Positions 42,878-51,362 of a stretch of 64,000 nucleotides of DNA are shown one piece after another. A program made the translations under genes and the position numbers. The notes below the pieces were generated by a model. It was not told the DNA's origin and searched no databases. It worked only from the letters and a program-made list of their open reading frames with translations. Source of the stretch: Streptomyces sp. WAC06614 (GTDB lineage Bacteria > Actinomycetota > Actinomycetes > Streptomycetales > Streptomycetaceae); NCBI RefSeq assembly GCF_003949795.1, contig NZ_RPRY01000002.1, positions 1 to 64,000 on the forward strand, read 5' to 3'. Numbering within the stretch: the stretch's first letter is position 1; every line of letters begins with the position of its first letter.

Positions 42878-43891
42878 ATGCGTTATCTGATCATCGGCGC
42901 GGGCGCGGTCGGCGCCACCATCGGAGGCCGGCTCGCCGAGGCCGGTCGGGACGTCGTGCTCGTCGCCCGGGGCGTCCACGCGCGCGCCCTGCGCGACCAG
43001 GGCCTGACCCTCACCACCGCCCAGGGCACCCGCGTGCACCGGCTCCCCGTGGCCACGGACCCCGAGGAGCTCGGCGCGCTGCGCCCCGACGACGTGCTCC
43101 TGCTGTGCGTCAAGACCCAGGACGCCGTCGCCGCCCTGGAGACCTGGGGCGACGCGGAGGTCGCCGGCGGCGGCACGGCCGCGCAGCGGCTGCCGGTGTT
43201 CTGCGCGCAGAACGGGGTCGAGGGCGAGCGCATGGCGCTGCGCCGCTTCGACCGCGTCTACGGCGTCTGCGTCTGGCTGCCCTCCGACTTCCTGGAGCCC
43301 GGCAAGGTCTCGGCGCTGTGCGCGCCGCTCACCGGGATCCTGCACCTCGGCCGGGCCGCGGGCGGGGCCGACGCCACCGCGCGGCGGTTCGCCGCCGACC
43401 TGGAGGCGGCCGGGTTCGAGGCACCGGTCGTCGAGGACGTGATGCGCTGGAAGTACGCCAAGCTCCTGGGCAACCTCGGCAACGCCGTCCAGGCCACCAC
43501 CGGCCCGGAGCCCGCCCCGGCCAAGGCGGCCCTGCTGCTGCGGGCGATCCGCGAGGCCAAGGCCGTGTTCGAGGCCGCCGGCATCGCCTACGCCTCCGAC
43601 GCCGAGCAGTCCGCCGCCCGCGAGGGCAAGGTCGTCCCGCCCCCGGGCGTACGCGGCGGCTCGTCGTGGCAGAGCCTGCACCGCGGGACCGGTTCCATCG
43701 AGGCCGACTACCTGAACGGGGAGATCTCCCTGCTGGGCCGGCTGCACGGCGTGCCGACCCCGGTGAACGAGACCCTCCGCCACGCGGCGAACATCTTCGC
43801 CCGCGAGGGCCTGCCGCCCGGCTCCATGTCCATCGCCGACCTCACGGCACTCGCGGACGAGGCCGAAGGGCGCGCGCAGGGCCGGGCCTGA
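42878..43891 (+). CDS. 2-dehydropantoate 2-reductase family protein
   Basis: A 337-aa NAD(P)-dependent reductase of the ApbA/PanE family (ketopantoate reductase). The N-terminal Rossmann motif is IIGAGAVGATIGGRLAEAG, followed by LLCVKTQD and the conserved CAQNGVEGE. The C-terminal helical domain contains the catalytic Lys region (MRWKYAKLLGNLGNAVQA) and GSSWQSLHRGTGSIEADYLNGEI, where the SxxQD pattern is SLHRG, a common variant in Streptomyces. It may not be the pantothenate enzyme itself. It precedes a 17-bp hairpin array. Confidence 0.88.
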   Translation: MRYLIIGAGAVGATIGGRLAEAGRDVVLVARGVHARALRDQGLTLTTAQGTRVHRLPVATDPEELGALRPDDVLLLCVKTQDAVAALETWGDAEVAGGGTAAQRLPVFCAQNGVEGERMALRRFDRVYGVCVWLPSDFLEPGKVSALCAPLTGILHLGRAAGGADATARRFAADLEAAGFEAPVVEDVMRWKYAKLLGNLGNAVQATTGPEPAPAKAALLLRAIREAKAVFEAAGIAYASDAEQSAAREGKVVPPPGVRGGSSWQSLHRGTGSIEADYLNGEISLLGRLHGVPTPVNETLRHAANIFAREGLPPGSMSIADLTALADEAEGRAQGRA

Positions 43892-43892
43892 G

Positions 43893-43977
43893 CCCGGGTC
43901 ACCACCCGGCCCGGGTCACCACCCGGCCCGGGTCACCACCCGGCCCGGGTCACCACCCGGCCCGGGTCACCGCCCGG
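43893..43977. repeat. 17-bp palindromic tandem repeat at a convergent gene boundary
   Basis: Five contiguous copies of CCCGGGTCACCACCCGG, the last with one change, start 1 nt after a stop codon (43889-43891) and end 20 nt before the convergent chelatase gene. Each unit is a small hairpin (CCGGGT, loop CACC, ACCCGG), so the array could act as a multi-hairpin bidirectional terminator. Confidence 0.93.
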
Positions 43978-43997
43978 CGGGATCAGGCCGAGCGAGG

Positions 43998-44768
43998 TCA
44001 GGCCGACAGGGCCGGGCGGGCCGGGGCGGCGGGCGACAGGGCGGCCTCGTAGCGGGTGAGCAGCAACGCGGCCAGTTCCGGGGACGGGCCCAGGACGTCG
44101 GCGACGACGTCCGCGCCCGCCGCGGCGGCACCGGCCGCGATCCGGTCCGGGAGCCGGCCGGGCGCGATGACGTACGGGGCCACGGCCACCCGCCGCACGC
44201 CTTCGGCGCGCAGCGCCCGTACGGCGTCCTCCGTACGGGGCAGAGCGGCGGAGGCGAACGCAGGCCGCACGGCGCACCAACCGGTGTGCCGCCACTCCCG
44301 CGCGATTTCTGCGATCACTGCGATCGCCTCCGGGTCGGTGGACCCGGCGGACGCCAGCACCACACCGGTGCCGGCGCGGTCCGCCGGGGTCAGGCCCGCC
44401 TCCGCCAGACGACGTTCCAGCGTCGCCGTCAGCAGCGGGGACGGGCCGAGGACGTCCGCGATGCGGACGGTCAGGTCCGGCAGGCGGGCGGAGGACTCCG
44501 CCAGCGCCGCCGGGACGTCGGCCTTCGCGTGGAAGGCACGGGTGAGGAGCAGCGGCAGGGCCACCACCTCGCGGACCCCCGACAGGTACAGCGAGGACAG
44601 CGCCTGGCCGACCGACGGGGTGGTGAAGTCCAGGTACGCGGTCTCCACCCGCAGCCCGGGCCGCAGTGAGCGCACCCGCTCGGTGAGCGCGTGCACGGTG
44701 GCCGCGTGCCGCGGGTCGCGGCTGCCGTGGGCGACGACCAGCAGGGCGGGCAGCGGAGCAGCGGACAT
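43998..44768 (-). CDS. Sirohydrochlorin chelatase-like (CbiX/SirB) protein
   Basis: A 256-aa class II chelatase. Two related halves are seen: LLVVAHGSRDP with the metal-binding His and HAKADVPA in the first half, and VVLASAGSTDPEA and VAPYVIAPGRLPDR in the second. Its position at the end of the sulfur operon, 2 nt after the importer permease, suggests it inserts iron into sirohydrochlorin for the siroheme of the sulfite reductase encoded upstream. Cobalt chelation (CbiX) is the alternative by family. Confidence 0.88.
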   Translation of the reverse strand: MSAAPLPALLVVAHGSRDPRHAATVHALTERVRSLRPGLRVETAYLDFTTPSVGQALSSLYLSGVREVVALPLLLTRAFHAKADVPAALAESSARLPDLTVRIADVLGPSPLLTATLERRLAEAGLTPADRAGTGVVLASAGSTDPEAIAVIAEIAREWRHTGWCAVRPAFASAALPRTEDAVRALRAEGVRRVAVAPYVIAPGRLPDRIAAGAAAAGADVVADVLGPSPELAALLLTRYEAALSPAAPARPALSA

Positions 44769-44770
44769 GA

Positions 44771-45661
44771 TCAGCTCTTCACCAGCAGGCCACGGCTGCG
44801 CAGCACCCACCGCTCGACCGGGCTGAAGACCAGCAGGTCGATCGCGATGCCCACGACCAGGATCAGGATGATCGCCAGGAACACGCCCGGCAGGTCGATG
44901 TTGTTGCGGCCGTTCTCCAGCAGCTGGCCCAGGCCCAGCCCCAGGTCGGGGGAGGAGGCGATGATCTCCGCGGCCATCAGCGAACGCCAGGAGAACGCCC
45001 AGCCCTGCTTCAGCCCGGCCAGGTAGCCGGGCAGCGCGGCCGGCATGACCACGTGCCAGGTGCCCTTGAAGCCGGTGGCGCCCAGGGTGCGCCCGGCCCG
45101 CAGGAACAGCGGCGGGACCTGGTCCACGCCCGACACCAGGCCGTTGGCGATGGACGGGACGGCGCCCAGCAGGATCACCGTGTACATCATGGCGTCGTTC
45201 AGGCCGAACCAGAGCACGGCCGGCGGCACCCACGCCACCGACGGCAGCGACTGCAGGCCCGACAGGACCGGGCCGATCGCGGCGCGGACGAACGTCACCC
45301 GGGCCACCAGCAGGCCCAGCGGGGTGCCGATGGCCAGGGCCAGCAGGAAGCCGAACAGGCCGCGCGAGACCGAGGTCCAGATGACCTCCAGCAGCGTGCC
45401 CTTGAGCCACATCTGCTCCAGGCCGTGCCACACCGCGGACGGCGCCGGCAGCTTGGTCGGGTCGGTGACCTTCGCCGAGACCAGGACCTGCCACACGGCG
45501 AGGACGAGCGTGACCGCCAGCGTCGGCGGCAGGACCTTCTTCAGGAGGACCTCGCGCACCGGCGTACGCCGGATCTCGACGGCGTCCAGGGCGTCGAGAC
45601 CGGCCTCCAGACCGGCAAGGTCGTCCGTCTTGGCCCGGGGGGCGGTGTCAGTGCTGGCCAT
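44771..45661 (-). CDS. ABC transporter permease (SsuC-like)
   Basis: A 296-aa inner-membrane permease of the taurine/nitrate/sulfonate type, with about six helices and an EAA-type loop (GATGFKGTWHVVMPAALPGYLAGLKQGWA). ATG 45661 has GGGGAGA upstream and overlaps the ATPase gene by 14 bp. Encoded with SsuB- and SsuA-like proteins in the sulfur assimilation operon, it should bring in sulfonates or another sulfur source; the exact substrate cannot be read from sequence. Confidence 0.92.
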   Translation of the reverse strand: MASTDTAPRAKTDDLAGLEAGLDALDAVEIRRTPVREVLLKKVLPPTLAVTLVLAVWQVLVSAKVTDPTKLPAPSAVWHGLEQMWLKGTLLEVIWTSVSRGLFGFLLALAIGTPLGLLVARVTFVRAAIGPVLSGLQSLPSVAWVPPAVLWFGLNDAMMYTVILLGAVPSIANGLVSGVDQVPPLFLRAGRTLGATGFKGTWHVVMPAALPGYLAGLKQGWAFSWRSLMAAEIIASSPDLGLGLGQLLENGRNNIDLPGVFLAIILILVVGIAIDLLVFSPVERWVLRSRGLLVKS

Positions 45662-46445
45662 GGCGGCGGATCTCCCCACGCAGATGTTCAGTGATCTCCA
45701 GCGACAGCTCCGCGACGGCCGCGTCCTCGATCCGGCGCGGCTGCGGGATGTCGACGGTCCACTCCTTGGCCACCCGGCCCGGCCGGGAGGACAGCAGGAC
45801 CACGCGCTGGGCCAGCCGCACGGCCTCGCGCACGTTGTGCGTGACGAAGAGGACCGACAGGTCCGTCTCCTCCCAGATCCGGGTCAGCTCGCCGTGCAGC
45901 ACGTCCCGGGTGATGGCGTCGAGCGCCGCGAACGGCTCGTCCATCAGCAGCAGGTCGCTGGCCTGGGCCAGGGCCCGGGCCAGGGCCACCCGCTGGCGCA
46001 TGCCGCCGGACAGCTCGTGCACCCGCTTGCCGTACGCGCCCCCGAGCCGGACGAGCTCCAGCAGCCGCTCGGCCTCCGGCCGGCGCTCGGCCTTGGGCAC
46101 GCCCCGCAGCCGCAGGGCCAGTTCGATGTTCTTGCCCGCGGTCAGCCACGGGAACAGGGCGTGCTCCTGGAACATCAGCGCCGGGCGCCCGCCGGGGGTC
46201 TCGATCGACCCCGCGGACGGCGCGTCCAGGCCGGCGACCAGGTTGAGGAGCGTGGACTTGCCGCACCCCGAGGCCCCCAGGATGGTGACGAACTCGCCGG
46301 GGGCGACATCGAGGCTGATGTCGTCCAGGACGAGCTGCGCACCGGCCGGGCCGGGGAAGGACTTCGAGACGTGCTCGATGCGGGCGGCGTGCGCCGCCGC
46401 CACTGCGGTGGCTCCCTCGGCAGCCTTGGCAAGCGTCGTGGCCAT
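45648..46445 (-). CDS. ABC transporter ATP-binding protein (SsuB-like)
   Basis: A 265-aa ATPase of the nitrate/sulfonate/taurine importer group. Walker A is GASGCGKST, the signature is LSGGMRQRVALARAL, Walker B is LLLMDEPFAALD and the switch His is in FVTHNVREA. The start is ATG 46445 because AGGAGGTGA lies just upstream; the GTG within that site would give three more residues. It powers the permease encoded next. Confidence 0.95.
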   Translation of the reverse strand: MATTLAKAAEGATAVAAAHAARIEHVSKSFPGPAGAQLVLDDISLDVAPGEFVTILGASGCGKSTLLNLVAGLDAPSAGSIETPGGRPALMFQEHALFPWLTAGKNIELALRLRGVPKAERRPEAERLLELVRLGGAYGKRVHELSGGMRQRVALARALAQASDLLLMDEPFAALDAITRDVLHGELTRIWEETDLSVLFVTHNVREAVRLAQRVVLLSSRPGRVAKEWTVDIPQPRRIEDAAVAELSLEITEHLRGEIRRHGQH

Positions 46446-46481
46446 GATCGTCACCTCCTGGGGACTACGGGACGTGCGGGG

Positions 46482-47609
46482 TTACTTCGCGCCGAGACCG
46501 GCGTCGGAGACCTCGGGCTTGCCGGCGGCCTTGAGCACCTTGTTCAGGAGCGTCAGGTCGTAGATGCCGGTCAGGTCGGGCTGCTCGACGAGCTTGGCCT
46601 TGACCGCCCAGTCCGACTCCGTCTTCAGCGTCGTGGCCAGCGGGTCGTCGGTGACGAGGATGCTCTGCCACGCCGGGTCGAGGACCTTGGCGTCGAGACC
46701 CTTGCCGGTCTCCTTCTCCAGCGCCGCGTTCGCCGAGGTCTTGGCCTTGTCCGGGTTGGCGGTGATCCACTCGTTGGTCTTCACCGTGCCGCGCAGCACG
46801 GCCTCGACCACGTCCGGGTGGGCCTTGAGGAACTTCTGCGACACCACGATGTTGGTGATCACGAACTTCTTGTCGGGCCACAGGCTGGTCTCGTCCAGCA
46901 GCACCGAGCCGCCGTCGGCGACGAGCTTGGAGGCGGTCGGCTCCGGCACCCAGGCGCCGTCGATGGAGCCGGTCTTGAAGGCGTCCGGGGTGACCTTGTT
47001 GTCCGTGCGGACCACGGAGACGTCGCCCTTGCCGGACTCCGGGTCGACCTTCCAGCCCTTCTCGGCGATCCAGTTGAGGAACGCCACGTCCTGCGTGTTC
47101 CCCTTCTGCGGGGTGGCGATCTTCTTGCCCTTGACGTCGTCCAAGGTCTTGATCTTCTCCGGGTTCACCACCAGCTTGACGCCGCCGGAGGCGGAACCGG
47201 AGATGATCCGCAGGTTGGAGCCCTTGGACTTCACGTAGCCGTTGATGGCCGGCGAGGGGCCGATGAAGCCGATGTCCAGGGAGCCGCCGTTGAGGGCCTC
47301 GATCTCGGACGGGCCGGCGTTGAAGGTCTGCGGCTTGATGGCCGTGCCGCCGAGCTCCTTGGCGATCAGGCCCTCCTGGAGGCCGACCAGGGCGGTGGCG
47401 TGCGTCAGGTTCGGGAAGTACCCGATCCGGACCTCGGAGGCCGACAGCTTGGCGCCGTCCGCGGCGGACGCGGTGGCGGCGGACTTGTCCTCGCTCTTGT
47501 CGGCCTGGGCGCCGTAGCCGCAGGACGCGAGCGCACCGATCAGCAGCGGCAGGGAGGCGGCGGCGGCGACGCCGCGCAGGGTGGTGCGGGTGGTACGGGT
47601 GGCAGGCAC
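46482..47609 (-). CDS. ABC transporter substrate-binding lipoprotein (SsuA-like)
   Basis: A 375-aa lipoprotein that binds the importer substrate at the outer face of the membrane. The signal ends in LIGALASC (lipobox). The mature part has VRIGYFPNLTHATALVGLQEGL, TFNAGPSEIEALNGGSLDIGFIGPSPAINGY, typical of the aliphatic sulfonate/nitrate/taurine (SsuA/NrtA) family. GTG 47609 has GAGGAAG 10 nt upstream; a start at 47684 would put 25 extra polar residues before the signal. The cluster with cys genes favours a sulfur compound. Confidence 0.93.
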   Translation of the reverse strand: MPATRTTRTTLRGVAAAASLPLLIGALASCGYGAQADKSEDKSAATASAADGAKLSASEVRIGYFPNLTHATALVGLQEGLIAKELGGTAIKPQTFNAGPSEIEALNGGSLDIGFIGPSPAINGYVKSKGSNLRIISGSASGGVKLVVNPEKIKTLDDVKGKKIATPQKGNTQDVAFLNWIAEKGWKVDPESGKGDVSVVRTDNKVTPDAFKTGSIDGAWVPEPTASKLVADGGSVLLDETSLWPDKKFVITNIVVSQKFLKAHPDVVEAVLRGTVKTNEWITANPDKAKTSANAALEKETGKGLDAKVLDPAWQSILVTDDPLATTLKTESDWAVKAKLVEQPDLTGIYDLTLLNKVLKAAGKPEVSDAGLGAK

Positions 47610-47717
47610 GGAGGACTTCCTCTCGGACGTCGTCAGCTCATGACGGACGTCTTCGTCTGTGGTACGGGTCGAGTTCTGTTGCATGGGGGGTGTGGGCGCG
47701 CATGCGGTGCGCGTACG

Positions 47718-47819
47718 TCATCGCGCACATCGGGCCACGCCTCCCTGGCCGCTGCCGGTGCGGCCGCTGCCGATGCGGCCGCCTTCCTTGGCGAAGCTGG
47801 CGTACATGTCGGTCCGCAT
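47718..47819 (-). CDS. Possible 33-aa small protein after cysN
   Basis: A short frame opens at ATG 47819, 3 nt after the cysN stop (47823), and runs 33 codons. It reads MRTDMYASFAKEGGRIGSG and ends in VARCAR. Translation could restart here after cysN termination. The Gly/Arg-rich middle lies over a diverged GGCAGCGGCCGC repeat. No ribosome site is evident and I know no family, so this is a weak call. Confidence 0.3.
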   Translation of the reverse strand: MRTDMYASFAKEGGRIGSGRTGSGQGGVARCAR

Positions 47820-47822
47820 CGT

Positions 47823-49154
47823 TCAGAAGTCCCAGCCCTCTTCGTCCTGGACCGCCCCTTCGGGGGCCCGGGAGGCGAAGGACTCGCCCGCCATGCCCGC
47901 CGCCAGGGTGGTGCCGTCGGCCGGGTCGATCAGCAGGAAGGACCCGGTGCGGCGGGAGTCGGCGTACGCGTCGAGCGCGAGCGGCTCGGCGGTACGGACG
48001 ACCACCCGCCCGATGTCGTTGGCCACCAGCTGCCCGGGCTCCGGGTGCTGGGAGAGGTCGTCCAGCGTCAGCTTGGACGGGATCTCCTTGACGATGGCCT
48101 TGACCGTGCGCGTGGTGTGCTTCAGCAGCACCCGGGCCCCGACCGCGAGCGGCTGGTCGGCCACGTGGCAGACCGTCGCCTCGACGTCCTGGGTGGTGGC
48201 CGGGGCGCTCGCGCTCGGCGCGATCAGGTCGCCGCGCGAGATGTCGATGTCGTCCGCCAGCCGCAGCGTCACCGACTGCGGGGCCCAGGCGATGTCCACC
48301 GGCTCACCGAGCGCGTCGATGCCCTCGATCACCGAGGTCCGGCCCGACGGCAGCACCGTGACGGCCTCGCCGACGCGCAGCACGCCGGAGGCGATCTGGC
48401 CGGCGTAGCCGCGGTAGTCGGGGTGCTCGGCGGACTGCGGGCGGATCACGTACTGCACCGGGAACCGGGCCGGGCAGGCCGTCAGGTCGTGGCTGACCGG
48501 CACGGTCTCCAGGTGCTCCAGCACGGTCGGGCCGCCGTACCAGTCCATGTTCGCGGAGGGCTCCACCACGTTGTCGCCGGCCAGCGCGGAGATCGGGATC
48601 GCGGTGATCTCCGGGACGCCCAGTCCGGTGGCGTACGCGGTGAACTCGTCGGCGATGGCGGCGAAGACCGACTCCTCGTAGCCGACGAGGTCCATCTTGT
48701 TGACGGCGAGGACCACGTGCGGCACGCGCAGCAGCGCGGCCACGGCCGCGTGCCGGCGGGTCTGCTCGACCACGCCGTTGCGGGCGTCGACCAGGACCAC
48801 GGCCAGCTCGGCGGTGGAGGCGCCGGTGACCATGTTCCGGGTGTACTGCACGTGCCCGGGGGTGTCGGCCAGGATGAACCGGCGCCGGGCCGTCGCGAAG
48901 TAGCGGTAGGCCACGTCGATGGTGATGCCCTGCTCGCGCTCGGCCCGCAGGCCGTCGGTCAGCAGTGCCAGGTCGGGGGCGTCCTGACCGCGGTCGGCGG
49001 ACACCCGCTCCACGGCCTCCAGCTGGTCCTCCAGGACCGACTTGGAGTCGTGCAGCAGCCGGCCGACCAGGGTGGACTTGCCGTCGTCGACGGAGCCCGC
49101 GGTCGCGAAGCGCAGCAGCGTGGTGGCGCTGAGCTGCTCGGTGGTGCTGGTCAT
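47823..49154 (-). CDS. cysN: Sulfate adenylyltransferase, GTPase subunit
   Basis: CysN, 443 aa, the GTPase subunit that drives APS formation by CysD from sulfate and ATP. It is an EF-Tu-like protein: G1 GSVDDGKST, G2 region EREQGITIDVAYR, G3 DTPGH, G4 NKMD, followed by two beta-barrel domains. There is no fused APS kinase, which is encoded separately (cysC). It starts 2 nt after the cysD stop. Confidence 0.97.
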   Translation of the reverse strand: MTSTTEQLSATTLLRFATAGSVDDGKSTLVGRLLHDSKSVLEDQLEAVERVSADRGQDAPDLALLTDGLRAEREQGITIDVAYRYFATARRRFILADTPGHVQYTRNMVTGASTAELAVVLVDARNGVVEQTRRHAAVAALLRVPHVVLAVNKMDLVGYEESVFAAIADEFTAYATGLGVPEITAIPISALAGDNVVEPSANMDWYGGPTVLEHLETVPVSHDLTACPARFPVQYVIRPQSAEHPDYRGYAGQIASGVLRVGEAVTVLPSGRTSVIEGIDALGEPVDIAWAPQSVTLRLADDIDISRGDLIAPSASAPATTQDVEATVCHVADQPLAVGARVLLKHTTRTVKAIVKEIPSKLTLDDLSQHPEPGQLVANDIGRVVVRTAEPLALDAYADSRRTGSFLLIDPADGTTLAAGMAGESFASRAPEGAVQDEEGWDF

Positions 49155-49156
49155 GG

Positions 49157-50101
49157 CTAGAAGTACCCTTCGCGCTTGCGGTCTTCCATCGCGGCCTCGG
49201 ACAGCTTGTCGTCGGCGCGGGTCGCGCCCCGCTCGGTCAGGCGGGACACGGCGATCTCGGCGATCACGGCGTCGAGCGTGGTGGCGTCGGAGTCGACGGC
49301 ACCGGTGCAGGACATGTCACCGACGGTGCGATAGCGGACGAGCCGCTTCTCGACGGTCTCGTGCTCCTTGGGACCGCCCCACGCGCCGGCCGTCAGCCAC
49401 ATGCCGGCCCGCAGGAACACCTCCCGCTCGTGGGCGAAGTAGATCTCCGGCAGCTCGATGCCCTCGCGGGCGATGTACTGCCACACGTCCAGCTCGGTCC
49501 AGTTGGACAGCGGGAAGACGCGCACGTGCTCGCCCGGCGCGTGGCGGCCGTTGTAGAGCTGCCACAGCTCGGGACGCTGGCGGCGCGGGTCCCACTGGGA
49601 GAACTCGTCGCGCAGCGAGAACACCCGCTCCTTGGCGCGGGCCTTCTCCTCGTCGCGGCGCCCGCCGCCGAACACGGCGTCGAAGCGGTGCTGCTGGATC
49701 GCCTCCGTCAGCGGGACGGTCTGCAGCGGGTTGCGGGTGCCGTCGGGGCGCTCGCGCAGCGTGCCGGCGTCGATGTAGTCCTGGACGGAGGCCACGTGCA
49801 GCCGCAGGTTGTGCCGTGCGACGGTGCGGTCGCGGTAGTCGAGGACCTCGGGGAAGTTGTGCCCGGTGTCCACGTGCAGCAGGGCGAACGGCACCGGGGC
49901 CGGGGCGAACGCCTTCAGCGCCAGGTGCAGCATGACGATGGAGTCCTTGCCGCCGGAGAACAGGATCACCGGCTTCTCGAACTCGCCCGCCACCTCGCGG
50001 AAGATGTGCACGGCCTCGGACTCCAGGGAGTCCAGGTGCGACAGGGCGTACGGCGCGTCCGCGCCGGCGGACGCGTCGTGCAGGTGCGCGGCGGTGGTCA
50101 T
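49157..50101 (-). CDS. cysD: Sulfate adenylyltransferase, small subunit
   Basis: CysD, 314 aa, catalyses adenylation of sulfate to APS. The PP-loop is FSGGKDSIVMLHLA, and family blocks LLHVDTGHNFPEVL, FGGGRRDEEKARAKERVFS and FPLSNWTELDVWQYI are present. Its ATG overlaps the cysC stop by 4 nt. It forms a heterodimer with CysN encoded next. Confidence 0.97.
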   Translation of the reverse strand: MTTAAHLHDASAGADAPYALSHLDSLESEAVHIFREVAGEFEKPVILFSGGKDSIVMLHLALKAFAPAPVPFALLHVDTGHNFPEVLDYRDRTVARHNLRLHVASVQDYIDAGTLRERPDGTRNPLQTVPLTEAIQQHRFDAVFGGGRRDEEKARAKERVFSLRDEFSQWDPRRQRPELWQLYNGRHAPGEHVRVFPLSNWTELDVWQYIAREGIELPEIYFAHEREVFLRAGMWLTAGAWGGPKEHETVEKRLVRYRTVGDMSCTGAVDSDATTLDAVIAEIAVSRLTERGATRADDKLSEAAMEDRKREGYF

Positions 50102-50643
50102 GCCAGACCCCTCTCGGTGAGCAGCGCGTACAGGGAGCCGGCCGACTCCTGGACGGACTGGGTGTGCGACTCGATGCGCAGGTCCGGGGACTGCGGAGCC
50201 TCGTACGGGTCGTCCACCCCGGTCAGCCCGGAGATCTCGCCCGCCGCCTGCTTGGCGTACAGGCCCTTGACGTCGCGCTCGGAGCACACCTCCACGGGGG
50301 TGGCCACGTGCACCTCCAGGTACGCGGTACCGGCGGCGGAGTGCCGCTTCGCGACGGCCTCGCGGCTGTCGGCGTACGGGGCGATGACCGGGACCAGTGC
50401 CTTGACGCCGTTGCTGGCGAGCAGTTCGGCCACGAAGCCGATCCGCTGGACGTTGGTGTGCCGGTCCTCGCGGGTGAAGCCCAGCCCGGCCGAGAGGAAC
50501 TCGCGGATCTCGTCGCCGTCGAGGACCTCCACCCGGTGGCCCTCGCCGCGCAGCCGCTCGGCCAGCGCGTGGGCGATGGTGGTCTTGCCCGCGCTCGGCA
50601 GACCGGTCAGCCACACCGTGGCCCCCTGGTCCGTCACGCTCAT
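50098..50643 (-). CDS. cysC: Adenylyl-sulfate kinase
   Basis: CysC, 181 aa, phosphorylates APS to PAPS. The P-loop is GLPSAGKTT and conserved blocks are LDGDEIREFLSAGLGFTREDR and VHVATPVEVCSERDVKGLY. I prefer ATG 50643 (ACGGAG 7 nt upstream) over ATG 50667, which overlaps the cysH stop but has no site. The stop overlaps the cysD ATG. Its presence beside an iron-sulfur CysH leaves open whether PAPS is used for reduction or for sulfation. Confidence 0.95.
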   Translation of the reverse strand: MSVTDQGATVWLTGLPSAGKTTIAHALAERLRGEGHRVEVLDGDEIREFLSAGLGFTREDRHTNVQRIGFVAELLASNGVKALVPVIAPYADSREAVAKRHSAAGTAYLEVHVATPVEVCSERDVKGLYAKQAAGEISGLTGVDDPYEAPQSPDLRIESHTQSVQESAGSLYALLTERGLA

Positions 50644-50666
50644 CTGCTTCTCCGTAAGTTCCGTCA

Positions 50667-51362
50667 TCAGCCGTGCAGCCCGCACTCGGTCTTGGCCCGG
50701 CCCGCCCAGCGGCCGGCCCGCGCGTCCTCGCCCTCCGCCACCCGGCGGGTGCAGGGGGCGCAGCCGACCGAGGCGTAGCCGTCCATCAGCAGCGGGTTGG
50801 TGAGGACCCCGTGCTCCACGACGTACGCGTCCACATCGTCCTGGGTCCAGCGGGCGATCGGCGAGATCTTGACCTTCTGCCGCTTCTCGTCCCAGCCGAC
50901 CACGGGGGTGTTCGCCCGGGTGGGGGACTCGTCCCGGCGCAGGCCGGTGGCCCACGCCCGGTACCGGGTCAGGCCCTGCTCCAAGGGCTTGACCTTGCGC
51001 AGTGCGCAGCACAGGTCGGGGTCGCGGTCGTGCAGCTTCGGGCCGTACGCGGCGTCCTGCTCGGCGACCGTCTGCCGCGGGGTGAGGGTGATGACGTTCA
51101 CGTCCATCACGGCCTCGACCGCGTCACGGGTGCCGATGGTCTCCTCGAAGTGGTAGCCGGTGTCCAGGAACACCACGTCCACGCCGGGCAGGACGCGGGA
51201 CGCCAGGTGGGCGACGACCGCGTCCTCCATGGAGGAGGTCACGCAGAACTCCTTGCCGAAGGTGTCGGCCGCCCACGTCAGGATCTCCAGGGCGGAGGCG
51301 TCCTCCAGCTCGCGGCCCGCCTGCTCGGCGAGTGCTCTGAGGTCCGTACCGACGGTGGTCAT
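50667..51362 (-). CDS. cysH: Adenylyl-/phosphoadenylyl-sulfate reductase
   Basis: CysH, 231 aa, reduces activated sulfate to sulfite. It has the paired cysteines of the [4Fe-4S] type, CCALRKVKPL and GCAPCTR, and the catalytic Cys in the terminal ECGLHG. Enzymes with this cluster normally use APS directly, unlike the cluster-free PAPS reductases of enteric bacteria. PP-loop-like sequence VTSSMEDAVVAHL and VVFLDTGYHFEET lie at the N-terminus. ATG 51362 overlaps the preceding stop (ATGA). Confidence 0.96.
   Translation of the reverse strand: MTTVGTDLRALAEQAGRELEDASALEILTWAADTFGKEFCVTSSMEDAVVAHLASRVLPGVDVVFLDTGYHFEETIGTRDAVEAVMDVNVITLTPRQTVAEQDAAYGPKLHDRDPDLCCALRKVKPLEQGLTRYRAWATGLRRDESPTRANTPVVGWDEKRQKVKISPIARWTQDDVDAYVVEHGVLTNPLLMDGYASVGCAPCTRRVAEGEDARAGRWAGRAKTECGLHG

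Noticed and set aside
45045-49160. A 1,371-codon forward open frame
   Set aside because: It is antisense to the ABC transporter and cysN genes; its sequence is the low-complexity Gly/Arg/Val pattern of GC-rich shadow frames.
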